64,000 nucleotides of DNA, taken from contig NZ_CP107918.1 in assembly GCF_036014195.1 (NCBI RefSeq), positions 3,162,001 through 3,226,000 on the forward strand, given 5' to 3'. Each line of letters opens with the position of its first letter. Within the stretch, counting starts at the first letter, position 1. The notes beneath the pieces are model-generated. The model did not search any database. It had not been told where the DNA came from and was given only the letters and a program-made list of their open reading frames with translations. The translations under genes and the position numbers were made by a program. This document shows, one piece after another, positions 1 through 8,260 of the stretch. This stretch comes from Streptomyces sp. NBC_00442. GTDB taxonomy: Bacteria; Actinomycetota; Actinomycetes; Streptomycetales; Streptomycetaceae.

Positions 1-695
1 TCGAGGGCCGCGCCGAGCAGCGGGCCGAGCATGCGGTCGGGCGCGGCGACACCGGCCTGGCTCAGCAGCTCCATCGACTGGGCGACCAGCGTGACCAGGT
101 GGTTCGCGCCGAGCGCGAGGGCCGCGTGGTAGAGCGGGCGGGCCGCCTCCTCGATCCACTCGGGCTCGCCGCCCATCTCGATGACCAGGGCCTCCGCGGC
201 CAGGCGCAGCTCCTCGGGCGCGGTCACGCCGAACGAGCAGCCCGCGAGGCGCTGCACGTCGACGGCCGTGCCGGTGAACGTCATCGCCGGGTGCAGGGCG
301 AGCGGCAGCGCGCCGGCCCGCCGCGCGGGGTCGAGGACGGCCGTGCCGTAACGCCCCGAGGTGTGCACGAGGAGCTGGCCCGGCCGGATCGCGCCGGTCT
401 CCGCCAAGCCCTCGACCAGGCCGGGCAGGGCGTCGTCGGGGACGGTGAGCAGGACGAGGTCGGCGCGCTCGAAGACCTCGGCCGGCGGGACCAGGGGCAC
501 GTCCGGCAGAAGGGCGGCGGCCCGGCGCACGGACGCGTCGGAGACGCCGGAGACCGCGACGGGGCGGTGCCCGGCGAGCTGGAGCGCGGCGGCGAGCGCG
601 GGCCCGACCCGGCCCGCGCCGACGACGCCCACGGCGAGGCGGGCGGGGCGGTCCGCCGGGCTGTTCTCGTGGCGGTGCTCTGATGGTGCGTTCAC
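1..695 (-). CDS. DUF2520/Rossmann-like NAD(P)-binding protein (3' end off the window)
   Basis: The open frame starts at a GTG whose first base is 695 (preceded by GGAAGG) and runs off the left edge, so only about 231 residues are visible. The N-terminus has a Rossmann dinucleotide-binding loop, GAGRVG at residues 26-31, followed by text like that of ketopantoate or imidazole-glycerol type dehydrogenases (LVLLTVPDDALPGLVE). This matches the family with an N-terminal Rossmann-like domain and a C-terminal DUF2520. From memory the M. tuberculosis counterpart lies beside panC, so pantothenate genes probably follow beyond the left edge. The reaction is unknown. A very GC-rich spacer separates it from the divergent lyase gene. 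Confidence 0.85.
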   Translation of the reverse strand, partial: MNAPSEHRHENSPADRPARLAVGVVGAGRVGPALAAALQLAGHRPVAVSGVSDASVRRAAALLPDVPLVPPAEVFERADLVLLTVPDDALPGLVEGLAETGAIRPGQLLVHTSGRYGTAVLDPARRAGALPLALHPAMTFTGTAVDVQRLAGCSFGVTAPEELRLAAEALVIEMGGEPEWIEEAARPLYHAALALGANHLVTLVAQSMELLSQAGVAAPDRMLGPLLGAAL

Positions 696-826
696 GCGGT
701 GGGGCCTTCCGTTCCAGTCCGCGAGGGGTACCGGACGCCAAACCAATTTCAAACGGCCCCGTCATGCTACGCCCCGGGCACGGAAACCCCTTGGGTTGTC
801 CACAGGCTGTGGGCGATCATCACGCC

Positions 827-2041
827 ATGGCAGATACCGAGAGCGGCCCCGTGAGCGAACCCGGCCCCGGCAGCGCGGACGCGGCCGCGGAACAGCCCCC
901 GCGACAGGACGCGGAGGAGGCGCGGCGCCGCCGCATGGCCGTCTTCCGCGGCGCCGAGCACAAGCTGGCGGACCAGTCGGTCGACCGTACGCTCGGTGAG
1001 CGCCTTGCGGCCCTCTTGGCGGACGCGGGCGAGGCCTTCGACCTGGACGCGACGACCGACGTCTACGGCGACGGCGTGGTGGCCGAGCTGGAGCGCCGCA
1101 CCGCCGAGGTGCTCGGCTTCCCGTCCGCCGCCTTCTTCCCGAGCGGCACGATGGCCCAGCAGGTCGCGCTGCGCTGCTGGGCGGCCCGTACCGGCAGCCC
1201 CATCGTCGCCCTGCACCCGCTCGCCCACCCCGAGGTCCATGAGCGCGGAGCGTTCCACCAGGTCAGCGGGTTGCGTACGGTCCATCTGACGGCTGGACCG
1301 AGGCTGCCGGACGCGGCGGAGGTACGCGACTTCGACGAGCCCTTCGGCGCCCTGATGCTGGAGCTCCCGCTGCGCGACGCGGGCTATGTCCTGCCGACCT
1401 GGGACGAGCTGGTCGACGTGGTGGCCGCCGCCCGCGAACGGGACGCGGTGGTGCACTTCGACGGCGCGCGGCTCTGGGAGACCTCCGCCCACTTCGGCCG
1501 TCCCCTGTCGGAGATCGCGGGTCTCGCGGACAGCGTGTACGTGTCGTTCTACAAGTCGCTCGGCGGGCTTTCGGGCGCCGTCCTCGCGGGCCCCGAATCG
1601 CTGATCGCCGAGGCCCGCACCTGGCGCCACCGCTACGGCGGCCAGGTCTTCCAGCAGTTCCCGGCCGCCCTCGCGGGCCTGATCGGCCTGGACACGGTGC
1701 TGCCCGAACTGCCGTCGTACGTGGCGCACGCCAAGACCGTGGCGCGGGCGCTCGCGCGGGGCTTCGCCGAGGCGGGCGTGGCGTGGTTCCGGGTCAGCCC
1801 CGAGGAGCCGCACACCCACGAGTTCCAGGTGTGGCTGCCGTACGACGCCGACGTGCTCGACGCGGCCGCGCTCCAGCAGGCCGAGGAGAGCGGGGTGTGC
1901 CTGTTCCGCCGCTGGTTCCCGAGCCCGTCGGGCCCGTCCGGGCTCGCGTACACGGAGGTCACCGTCGCCCGGCCGGGCCTGAAGTGGAGCGCCGACGACG
2001 TACGGGCCGCGGTGGCCGACTTCGTACGGCGGCTGCCGTAG
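827..2041 (+). CDS. Low-specificity L-threonine aldolase / beta-eliminating lyase family
   Basis: A 404-residue PLP-dependent fold-type I enzyme. Threonine aldolases cleave L-threonine or allo-threonine to glycine and acetaldehyde. The probable PLP lysine is K243 in FYKSLGGLSGAVL, a context typical of this family, and the Asp of HFDGARLW upstream should bind the pyridine nitrogen. ATG 827 (MADTESG) was chosen because the long upstream extension is low-complexity and lies in the divergent promoter region. The first 40 residues are Ala/Glu/Pro-rich and could be trimmed if a later start is used. It is transcribed divergently from the DUF2520 gene and has no operon partner. Substrate specificity cannot be read from the sequence. 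Confidence 0.85.
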   Translation: MADTESGPVSEPGPGSADAAAEQPPRQDAEEARRRRMAVFRGAEHKLADQSVDRTLGERLAALLADAGEAFDLDATTDVYGDGVVAELERRTAEVLGFPSAAFFPSGTMAQQVALRCWAARTGSPIVALHPLAHPEVHERGAFHQVSGLRTVHLTAGPRLPDAAEVRDFDEPFGALMLELPLRDAGYVLPTWDELVDVVAAARERDAVVHFDGARLWETSAHFGRPLSEIAGLADSVYVSFYKSLGGLSGAVLAGPESLIAEARTWRHRYGGQVFQQFPAALAGLIGLDTVLPELPSYVAHAKTVARALARGFAEAGVAWFRVSPEEPHTHEFQVWLPYDADVLDAAALQQAEESGVCLFRRWFPSPSGPSGLAYTEVTVARPGLKWSADDVRAAVADFVRRLP

Positions 2042-2124
2042 CGCCACCGCCCCGGGGCGGGCGGCTGCGCTGGGGCCGACGTCCCGGGCGGGCGGCTGTG
2101 GTGGGGCCGCCGCGCGGGGCGGGT

Positions 2125-2355
2125 TCAGTGGCAGGCCGGCGGGTGGCGGTGGGAGGGCCGGGGGGCGATCAGGTGGGCCAGGGCGGCCCGCAGCCGGCCG
2201 GTGGCGAGGCGGCCGGAGAGGACTGCCTCGAAGCGGCGGTAGTCCCGCAGTTCTCTCAGGACCGCCACGTCGTGGGTGCCGGGCAGGGGTGGCGCGGGCC
2301 GGCCGAGCCGGGCCGCGCGGTAGGTGTCGATCATGTGCTGCTGCATCGCGTCCAT
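2125..2355 (-). CDS. Small conserved hypothetical protein (76 aa)
   Basis: A short, basic protein starting MDAMQQHMIDTYRAARLG and ending in a His-rich tail (SHRHPPACH). The start at 2355 is preferred over an in-frame ATG 57 nt upstream because GGAG lies just before it and the extra residues are Arg/Gly-rich low complexity. Codon use is like that of real genes here (high GC3). It sits convergent with the lyase gene and divergent from the DUF5937/ArsR gene. I do not recognise a named domain and have no function to propose; similar short proteins occur in other Streptomyces as far as I recall. Confidence 0.6.
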   Translation of the reverse strand: MDAMQQHMIDTYRAARLGRPAPPLPGTHDVAVLRELRDYRRFEAVLSGRLATGRLRAALAHLIAPRPSHRHPPACH

Positions 2356-2514
2356 GTCTCCACGGTGACCCCGTCCGGCCCCCGCGTCGCGTCGATTGAC
2401 GAGCGGCGTCAAACGGGGCCCGGAAACACTTGGGAACCTTGGAGGAACCGCGTCGATTGACCGGGAACGTCAATCGGCGGCGGCCCTGTCAGTGGCCCGG
2501 TGCACCATGGGGCC

Positions 2515-3633
2515 ATGAGCGTGACCATCGACATCACGGGCCTCGCGCCCGACCGCATCGACTTCGCGATCTCGCCGCTGGCCGAGCTGGGCCTGGCCCT
2601 GCACGCGCTCTCCGAACCGGGCCACCACCCCGGCCTGCACGGCTGGGCGACCGCGACCGCCGCCGCCCTCAAGCCCGACCTCGCGGACCGGTTGCACGAG
2701 GCCGAGTTCCTGTGGCGCAACACCTTCTCCGACGTGTTCATGCCGTTCGCGGGCATACCCGGCCACGACGGCACCCCCGGCGCCACGCTCGCCGAGGACC
2801 TCGACCTGCTCGACCGCCTCACCGACGAGCGGTTCACCTCCGCCGCCCTGGAGTTCACCTGCTCCAGCCTGTACGGGGTCAAGACGCCGTCGCCACTGCA
2901 CGATCCGGCGATGCGGATCCGGGCGCTGGACATGGCGGCGACCCGCGGACCACGTCAAGTGGAGTTCACCAAAACCCTGTTGGACGATCCCGCTTCCGTA
3001 CGGGCCTGGGTGCGGCGCCTCCTGGAGGACTGCGACCAGGCGTTCTTCGCGGACACCTGGCAGCGGGTGCGGGTCCAGCTGGCCGCCGACGCGCGGCACA
3101 AGGCGGAGCTGCTGCGCCGCAAGGGTCTCGACGAGGCGATCGGGTCTGTCTCGGCCGCGCTCGGCGTCGACCCGGGCGGCACCCGGATCACCATCGACAA
3201 GCTGACCGAGGGCCACACCCTGGCGACCGACCCGGAACCGGGCGCCGGGCTCACCTTCGTGCCCACCTCGTTCGGCTGGCCGCATCTGATGGTGCTGCAC
3301 GCCCCGGGCTGGCGGCCGGTGATCCACTACCCGGTGCACGGCCCCGAACTGCCGTCGCCCGCCTCGGTGGAGACGCTCAAGCTGCGCATGGAGGCGCTGG
3401 CCCACCCGATGCGGATGCGCCTGTGCCGCAATCTGGCCCGCTCCCCGTACACCACGAGCGAGCTCGCCGAGGCGCACGGGATCACCGCGCCGGAGGTCTC
3501 CCGCCACCTGGCCGTCCTGAAGAAGGCCGGCGTCATCACCACCCGGCGCCGCGGCCGGTACGTACTGCACCAGCTGGACCTGACCGTCGTGGCCCGGCTG
3601 GGCAGCGACTTCCTGGAGGGGGTGCTGCGTTAG
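2515..3633 (+). CDS. DUF5937-type transcriptional regulator with C-terminal ArsR helix-turn-helix
   Basis: A 372-residue protein with two parts. The first roughly 270 residues (MSVTIDITGLAPDRIDFAIS onward) match the actinobacterial DUF5937 layout, and the last 80 are a clear ArsR-type winged helix. The recognition-helix region reads YTTSELAEAHGITAPEVSRH and is followed by a wing with TTRRRGRYV. No cysteine cluster for metal sensing is visible, so the signal is probably not a metal. ATG 2515 was chosen over an in-frame GTG 15 nt upstream. The stop codon lies in a short tandem duplication (CTGCGTTAGCGCGGGG at about 3625 and 3646). Targets are unknown; no obvious effector gene sits in the same transcript. 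Confidence 0.8.
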   Translation: MSVTIDITGLAPDRIDFAISPLAELGLALHALSEPGHHPGLHGWATATAAALKPDLADRLHEAEFLWRNTFSDVFMPFAGIPGHDGTPGATLAEDLDLLDRLTDERFTSAALEFTCSSLYGVKTPSPLHDPAMRIRALDMAATRGPRQVEFTKTLLDDPASVRAWVRRLLEDCDQAFFADTWQRVRVQLAADARHKAELLRRKGLDEAIGSVSAALGVDPGGTRITIDKLTEGHTLATDPEPGAGLTFVPTSFGWPHLMVLHAPGWRPVIHYPVHGPELPSPASVETLKLRMEALAHPMRMRLCRNLARSPYTTSELAEAHGITAPEVSRHLAVLKKAGVITTRRRGRYVLHQLDLTVVARLGSDFLEGVLR

Positions 3634-3699
3634 CGCGGGGGGGGGCTGCGTTAGCGCGGGGTGCTGCGCCGGCGCCCCCTCCCGCTCCTGCGGGAAGCG

Positions 3700-4674
3700 C
3701 TACGCCACCTTCAGGAGCAGCTTGCCCGTCGAGGTGCGGCTCTCCATCAACCGGTGGGCGGAGGCGGCCTCTTCGAGGGCGAACTCGGCGGTGACCGGAA
3801 GCTCGACCTTCCCGCTGATGGCCAGGGCCAGCGCGCGGTCCGCGATCGCGCGCAGTGCCCCGGGGTCGTCGGCCGCGAGGCCCAGGACGGAGAAGCCCGA
3901 GACGGTGCGCCCCCGCGGATACAGCTCGCTCTGGCCGACCTGCCAGGCGTCCTCGCCGCTCGCGTTGCCGTACGAGACGAGCCGGCCGAACAGGGCGAGC
4001 GAGGCGAGGCCGCGGCGCAGGGTCTCGCCGCCGACGGGGTCGAGCACCAGGTCCACGCCCCTGCCGCCGGTGGCGCGCAGCACGTCCGCGTCGAAGGCGC
4101 CGGTCAGGAAGGCGTCGTCGTATCCGTGGTCGCGGGCGTACGCCGCCTTGGCCTCGCCGGAGACCACCCCGTAGACCGCGCCGGCCCCGGCGAGCTTGGC
4201 GAGCTGCCCGGCGACGGTGCCGACGCCGCCCGCGGCGCCCTGCACCAGGACGCTCTCGCCCGGCTGGAGCCGGCCCACCTCGTGGATCAGGGCGTGTGCG
4301 GTGGGCAGCACGGTGGGCAGGGTCGCGGCGGTGCGCAGGCTCATGCCGGCCGGCAGCGGGAAGACGGTGGCGGCGGGGGCGACGGCCACGTCCGCGTAGG
4401 CGCCGCCCTCGGTCATCGCGGCGACCTCCTGGCCGGCCGCGAACCCCTCCACACCGTCGCCGACGGCCCGGACGCGGCCGGAGAGTTCGAGACCGGGCAC
4501 GAACGGGAGCGCGGCGACCCGGTATCCCACCGAACGCGCCTTGAGATCGGCGAAGTTGATGCCGGTGTACGCGACGTCGATGCTCACCTCGCCCGGCCCC
4601 GGCCGCGGAACCTCCGCCTCCACGAGCCGGAGCACCTCGGGACCGCCGAACTCGTCGAACCTGATCGCACGCAT
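3700..4674 (-). CDS. NADPH:quinone oxidoreductase-like medium-chain dehydrogenase
   Basis: A 324-residue zinc-free medium-chain dehydrogenase/reductase. The N-terminal GroES-like half opens MRAIRFDEFGGPEVLRL and the NADPH-binding half has AAGGVGTVAGQLAKLAGA. These enzymes reduce quinones or enones with NADPH. ATG 4674 has GGAAG seven bases upstream and matches the usual family N-terminus, so the 20 codons further upstream are not coding. A perfect 10-bp inverted repeat lies 50-70 bp upstream and probably controls the gene (see 4723-4746), but no regulator gene is adjacent. The gene is monocistronic and convergent with the ArsR-type gene. Confidence 0.88.
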   Translation of the reverse strand: MRAIRFDEFGGPEVLRLVEAEVPRPGPGEVSIDVAYTGINFADLKARSVGYRVAALPFVPGLELSGRVRAVGDGVEGFAAGQEVAAMTEGGAYADVAVAPAATVFPLPAGMSLRTAATLPTVLPTAHALIHEVGRLQPGESVLVQGAAGGVGTVAGQLAKLAGAGAVYGVVSGEAKAAYARDHGYDDAFLTGAFDADVLRATGGRGVDLVLDPVGGETLRRGLASLALFGRLVSYGNASGEDAWQVGQSELYPRGRTVSGFSVLGLAADDPGALRAIADRALALAISGKVELPVTAEFALEEAASAHRLMESRTSTGKLLLKVA

Positions 4675-4722
4675 GACGCCACTTCCCCGTCCATCGACCG
4701 CACAGGACTTCCGAACGGACCC

Positions 4723-4746
4723 ATAGTACGACACTCGTCGTACTAT
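4723..4746. promoter_or_regulatory. Perfect 10-bp inverted repeat, probable repressor operator
   Basis: Arms ATAGTACGAC and GTCGTACTAT flank a 4-bp spacer with no mismatch. The size and dyad symmetry resemble a TetR-family operator. The site lies 49-72 bp upstream of the quinone oxidoreductase start, and TACTAT in either arm fits a -10 hexamer, so binding would block the promoter. The cognate regulator is not next to it. Confidence 0.65.
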
Positions 4747-4774
4747 CGTCGGCGAGCGCCGGACTCCGGGCGGT

Positions 4775-5449
4775 TCAGGCCGCGCCGCCGCCCGCCCGCA
4801 CCAGCCCGGTCTCGTACGCGAGGACCACGACCTGGACGCGGTCGCGGAGCCCCAGCTTGGTCAGGATGCGGCCCACGTGCGTCTTGACGGTGGCCTCCGA
4901 CAGGACCAGGCGCGCGGCGATCTCGCCGTTGGAGAGACCCTGGGCGACCAGCAGCATGACCTCGCGCTCCCGCTCGGTCAGCTTCTCCACGTGCTTGTGC
5001 TCGGGCTCCTTGCCCCCGCTGGGCAGCAGCGGCGCGAACCGGTCGAGCAGGCGCCGGGTGGTCGACGGCGCGACCACCGCGTCCCCGCTGTGCACCGAGC
5101 GGATCGCGGCGAGCAGTTCGGCCGGCGGCACGTCCTTCAGCATGAACCCGCTGGCGCCCGCCTTCAGGCCGGAGAAGGCGTACTCGTCGAGGTCGAAGGT
5201 GGTCAGGATCAGCACCTTGGGCGGGTTCGGCGCCTCGCAGATGCGCCGGGTGGCCTCCACCCCGTCCAGGCGCGGCATGCGTACGTCCATCAGGACGACG
5301 TCGACGGCGGTCGCGCGCAGGATGCCGATCGCCTCCGCGCCGTCGCCCGCCTCCGCGACGACCTCCATGTCCGGCTGGGCGGCGAGCACCATCCGGAACC
5401 CGGTGCGCAGCAGCACCTGGTCGTCGACGAGCATCACGCGGATCGTCAT
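4775..5449 (-). CDS. NarL/LuxR-family response regulator
   Basis: A 224-residue two-domain response regulator. The receiver domain begins MTIRVMLVDDQ and carries the phospho-acceptor D55 (VVLMDVRMPRLDG), with the conserved Thr and Lys in LTTFDLDEY and FMLKDVP. The C-terminal LuxR helix-turn-helix reads LTEREREVMLLVAQGLSNGE followed by SEATVKTHVGRIL. ATG 5449 is preceded by GAGAGGGA; the upstream in-frame extension is a GTACGGG-repeat spacer and not coding. It follows the sensor kinase gene in the same orientation, so the two form a two-component system. Output genes are unknown; the family often controls its own operon or a neighbouring transporter, but none is obvious here. Confidence 0.93.
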   Translation of the reverse strand: MTIRVMLVDDQVLLRTGFRMVLAAQPDMEVVAEAGDGAEAIGILRATAVDVVLMDVRMPRLDGVEATRRICEAPNPPKVLILTTFDLDEYAFSGLKAGASGFMLKDVPPAELLAAIRSVHSGDAVVAPSTTRRLLDRFAPLLPSGGKEPEHKHVEKLTEREREVMLLVAQGLSNGEIAARLVLSEATVKTHVGRILTKLGLRDRVQVVVLAYETGLVRAGGGAA

Positions 5450-5579
5450 CGTTCCCTCTCCGTCACGCCGTATCGCGCCGTATCGCGCGGTACGGAAGCG
5501 GAAGGCCCCGTACGGACATTCACCCGTACCGGCGCCGTCCGCGCAGGACACCAACCCGTACAGAAACCCGTACGGAACG
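5450..5579. repeat. 130-bp spacer with repeated GTACGGG words between kinase and regulator genes
   Basis: Read on the minus strand, the spacer holds GTACGGG about four times plus two tandem copies of GCGATACGGC. This is unusual for a two-component operon, where the genes normally overlap or nearly touch. It could carry a secondary promoter, a regulator-binding array, or neutral repeats. Confidence 0.5.
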
Positions 5580-6791
5580 TCAATGGGCCGGCTTCAGCGG
5601 CAGCAGGGCGCTGATGCGGAAGCCACCGCCGGGGCGGGGCCCCGCGTCCAGGGTGCCGCCGACCATGCCGATCCGCTCGCGCATCCCGATCAGGCCGTGG
5701 CCCCGGCCGTCGGCGCCGCCGTCCTCGTACATCTCGTGTGCGGCGCCCCGGCCGTCGTCCTCGACGAGCAGGCCGAGCCCGTCGTCGAAGTACACCAGTC
5801 GCACGCTCGCCCCCGCGTCGGGACCGCCGTGCTTGCGGGTGTTGGTGAGGGCTTCCTGCACGATGCGGTACGCCGTCAGCTCGACGCCGCTGGGCAGCGG
5901 GCGCGCGGTGCCCTCGATCTTGAAGTCGACGGTGAGGCCCGCGTTCCTGACCGTCTCGACCAGGACCTCGATCTGCTCGACGTCCGGCTGCGGCACGTAC
6001 TCCCCCGCCTCCTGGTGCTCGCCGGTGCGCAGCACACCGAGCAGTCGGCGCATCTCGGCGAGCGCCTGACGCCCGGTCGTCGAGATCGTCTCCAGTGCGG
6101 TCCTCGCCTGGTCCGGCGAGGTGTCCATCACGTACGCCGCGCCGTCGGCCTGCACGACCATCACCGAGACGTTGTGCGCGACCACGTCGTGGAGCTCGCG
6201 GGCGATCCGGGCCCGCTCGGCCGCGACCGCCACCTTGGCCTGCGCCTCCCGCTCCCGCTCCAGGCGCGAGGCGCGCTCCTCCAGCTGCGCGAAGTACGCC
6301 TTTCGGGTGCGCATCGAGTCGCCGAGCACCCAGGCGAGCACGAAGGGGACGGTCATGATGACGACGAAGAACACCTTCTCCGCCGCGCTGTTCACCCCGG
6401 GATCGGACTGCATCCAGCGCACATGGGCGAGCGGCGCCGCGCACAGCCCGCCGATGAGCGCGACCCGCGAGGCCCAGCTCCGGCCCGCCGAGGCCACCGT
6501 GTAGACGACCACCAGCATCGCGAAGTCCTGGACCTGCGGCTGCACGTCGAGCGCGAGCTGGACCAGGCCCGTCGCGATCACCAGCAGCAGCGTCTTCTCG
6601 GGGATGCGCCGGCGCAGGGCCACGGCCGTGGCCATTCCGAGCGCCACCACGACGTGGACGGGCCAGCTCGCCTGCTTCGGGTCGTCCGCCGCCGCCACGA
6701 TCTGCAGGCAGGAGAACCCGAAGAGGATGACGGCCCAGAAGGTGTCGACCCCGGTCGGGTGTCTGCGGATGAAGTCGTAGAGGCGCTGCAC
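5580..6791 (-). CDS. NarL-type sensor histidine kinase
   Basis: A 403-residue membrane kinase. About five membrane segments occupy residues 16-157. A linker coiled coil (EERASRLEREREAQAKVAVA) leads to the HisKA_3 dimerisation domain, where H201 in ARELHDVVAHNVSVM is the phospho-acceptor. The HATPase domain ends with GHGLIGMRERIGMVGGTL. There is no sizeable extracellular loop, so the signal is probably sensed within or near the membrane. Translation starts at GTG 6791 without a Shine-Dalgarno sequence; TACGCT lies 7 nt upstream, pointing to a leaderless message. It is the first gene of the pair with the LuxR-type regulator. Confidence 0.93.
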   Translation of the reverse strand: MQRLYDFIRRHPTGVDTFWAVILFGFSCLQIVAAADDPKQASWPVHVVVALGMATAVALRRRIPEKTLLLVIATGLVQLALDVQPQVQDFAMLVVVYTVASAGRSWASRVALIGGLCAAPLAHVRWMQSDPGVNSAAEKVFFVVIMTVPFVLAWVLGDSMRTRKAYFAQLEERASRLEREREAQAKVAVAAERARIARELHDVVAHNVSVMVVQADGAAYVMDTSPDQARTALETISTTGRQALAEMRRLLGVLRTGEHQEAGEYVPQPDVEQIEVLVETVRNAGLTVDFKIEGTARPLPSGVELTAYRIVQEALTNTRKHGGPDAGASVRLVYFDDGLGLLVEDDGRGAAHEMYEDGGADGRGHGLIGMRERIGMVGGTLDAGPRPGGGFRISALLPLKPAH

Positions 6792-6798
6792 GTAACCC

Positions 6799-6804
6799 AG
6801 CGTA
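6799..6804 (-). promoter_or_regulatory. -10 hexamer TACGCT, leaderless start of the sensor kinase
   Basis: TACGCT on the minus strand is separated from the GTG start by 7 nt. That spacing puts the transcription start at or within a base of the initiation codon. Confidence 0.5.
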
Positions 6805-6887
6805 GGGAAGCCGGACAGGTGTAGGGGTCAACCGCCGGGGCGATCCTGTCGCCGACGGCGTACTCCGCAAGGTGGAGACTTGACCCC

Positions 6888-7970
6888 GTGACGGATGAGA
6901 CGTGTCAGTACTCCCCCGGCGACTCCCCGGGACACTCCTCCGGCGGCTCCCCCGGTGCCTCCCCCGGCGGGAACGGCCCGGAGCGTGCCCTGGACGCCGG
7001 GTTCACCGGATGGCGCGAGGCCACCGAGCGGGCGCTCTACGGTGACGGCGGGTTCTATCTGCGGCCCGAGGGGCCCGCCGGACACTTCCGCACCTCGGTG
7101 CACGCGTCACCGCTGTTCGCGGGCGCCGTCGCCCGCCTCCTCGCGCAGGTCGCCGCCGGACTCGGCCCCGGGCCCGTCGACCTCGTCGACGTCGGCGCCG
7201 GGCGCGGGGAGCTGCTGACCGGGGTACTGGCCGCCCTGCCCGCCGGCTTCCCCGTCCGTGCGTACGCCGTCGAGCGCGCGGCCCGCCCCGCCGGGCTCAG
7301 CGAGCGGATCGACTGGCGCGCCGACGTGCCCTCGGGCGTACGGGGCCTGCTCTTCGCCAACGAATGGCTCGACAACGTGCCGGTGGACGTGGCCGAGGCG
7401 GACGAGGACGGCGTGGCCCGGCTCGTTCTCGTACGCCCCGACGGTACGGAGGTGCTGGGCGAGCCGGTGTCGGGCGCGGATGCCGCGTGGCTGGCCCGCT
7501 GGTGGCCGCTGACCGAGCCGGGCACGCGGGCCGAGATCGGGTGGCCGCGGGACGCGGCGTGGGCCGCGGCGGTGGGCGCGCTCGACGCGGGGCTCGCGGT
7601 GGCCGTCGACTACGCGCACACGCGGGAGGACCGGCCGCCGTTCGGCACGCTGAGCGGGTTCCGTGGCGGGCGGGAGGTCGCGCCCGTGCCGGACGGGTCG
7701 TGCGACATCACGGCGCATGTCGCGCTCGACGCGTGTGCGCTGCCGGGGGCGGAGCTGCTGTCCCAGCGGGAGGCGCTGGGGCGGCTCGGCGTCTCGGGCC
7801 GGCGGCCCCCGCTTTCCCTCGCGGGGGCGGATCCGGCGGCGTACGTGCGGGGGCTTGCGGCGGCGGGCGAGGCGGCCGAGCTCACCTCCCGGCCCGGCCT
7901 GGGCCACTTCACCTGGCTGACCCAGCCCGTCCCCCCTGGGCCTCCGCCCCAGACCCCGTTCGCGCCTTAA
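6888..7970 (+). CDS. MidA/NDUFAF7-type SAM-dependent methyltransferase (DUF185)
   Basis: A 360-residue class I methyltransferase of the SAM_MT/MidA family. The SAM-binding motif I is [10 protein letters not shown] at residues 101-110, and the family motif [12 protein letters not shown] matches the NEFFDALPV-like block of the group. In mitochondria, NDUFAF7 dimethylates an arginine of the NDUFS2 (NuoD-type) complex I subunit. The next gene here is an orphan NuoD, so the pair makes functional sense. The first 30 residues are Gly/Ser/Pro-rich. The last dozen residues ([12 protein letters not shown]) are encoded by the edge of a widespread intergenic repeat, so this C-terminus is probably a recent accretion. 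GTG 6888 has GGAG about 10 nt upstream. Confidence 0.85.
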   Translation: MTDETCQYSPGDSPGHSSGGSPGASPGGNGPERALDAGFTGWREATERALYGDGGFYLRPEGPAGHFRTSVHASPLFAGAVARLLAQVAAGLGPGPVDLVDVGAGRGELLTGVLAALPAGFPVRAYAVERAARPAGLSERIDWRADVPSGVRGLLFANEWLDNVPVDVAEADEDGVARLVLVRPDGTEVLGEPVSGADAAWLARWWPLTEPGTRAEIGWPRDAAWAAAVGALDAGLAVAVDYAHTREDRPPFGTLSGFRGGREVAPVPDGSCDITAHVALDACALPGAELLSQREALGRLGVSGRRPPLSLAGADPAAYVRGLAAAGEAAELTSRPGLGHFTWLTQPVPPGPPPQTPFAP

Positions 7971-8068
7971 GGGCGCTCGTCCTCAAACTCCCCCAAGGCC
8001 TCAAGGGCCAGGGGGGACCCCCATGACGGGCTGAGGATGCCCATGCCGCCCGGCACCGAGCAGCTAAG
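7935..8068 (+). repeat. Terminator-like composite intergenic repeat, copy 1
   Basis: This stretch contains CTGGGCCTCCGCCCCAG, the GCGCCTTAAGGGCGC hairpin, CCCCCAAGGCCTCAAGGGCC, and the CCCATGACGGGCTGAGGATG segment. The same ordered string recurs at about 17970-18175, 37540-37685 and 62779-62995, in either orientation. Several dyads make it a plausible bidirectional terminator. It overlaps the 3' end of the methyltransferase gene and supplies its stop codon. Confidence 0.7.
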
Positions 8069-8215
8069 GGGCGCGGGGAACTGCGCGAGAAGCGAGCACG
8101 GCCCGCAGCCGAAAGCCGGTTTAGGGGCGCGAGGAACTGCGCGACCAGCCGTCCACGGCCCGCGGACGAAAGCGGGGTGAAGGGGCGCGGGGAACTGCGC
8201 GACCAGGGGCCCGTG
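8069..8215 (+). repeat. Three units of the 55-60 bp GGGGCGCGGGGAACTGCGCG repeat family
   Basis: Units begin at about 8069, 8124 and 8179 with AGGGGCGCGGGGAACTGCGC or a one-base variant, followed by a more variable ACGGCCCGC segment. The family recurs in every long gap of the window. Confidence 0.75.
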
Positions 8216-8260
8216 GGGGCTGGGCCCCGGGGCACGGGGGCCCAGGGGATACTGGCCACC

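Noticed and set aside
767..2473. Long minus-strand open frame over the threonine-aldolase gene
   Set aside because: The plus-strand protein has family motifs and the PLP lysine; the opposite frame is Arg/Gly/Pro-rich shadow.
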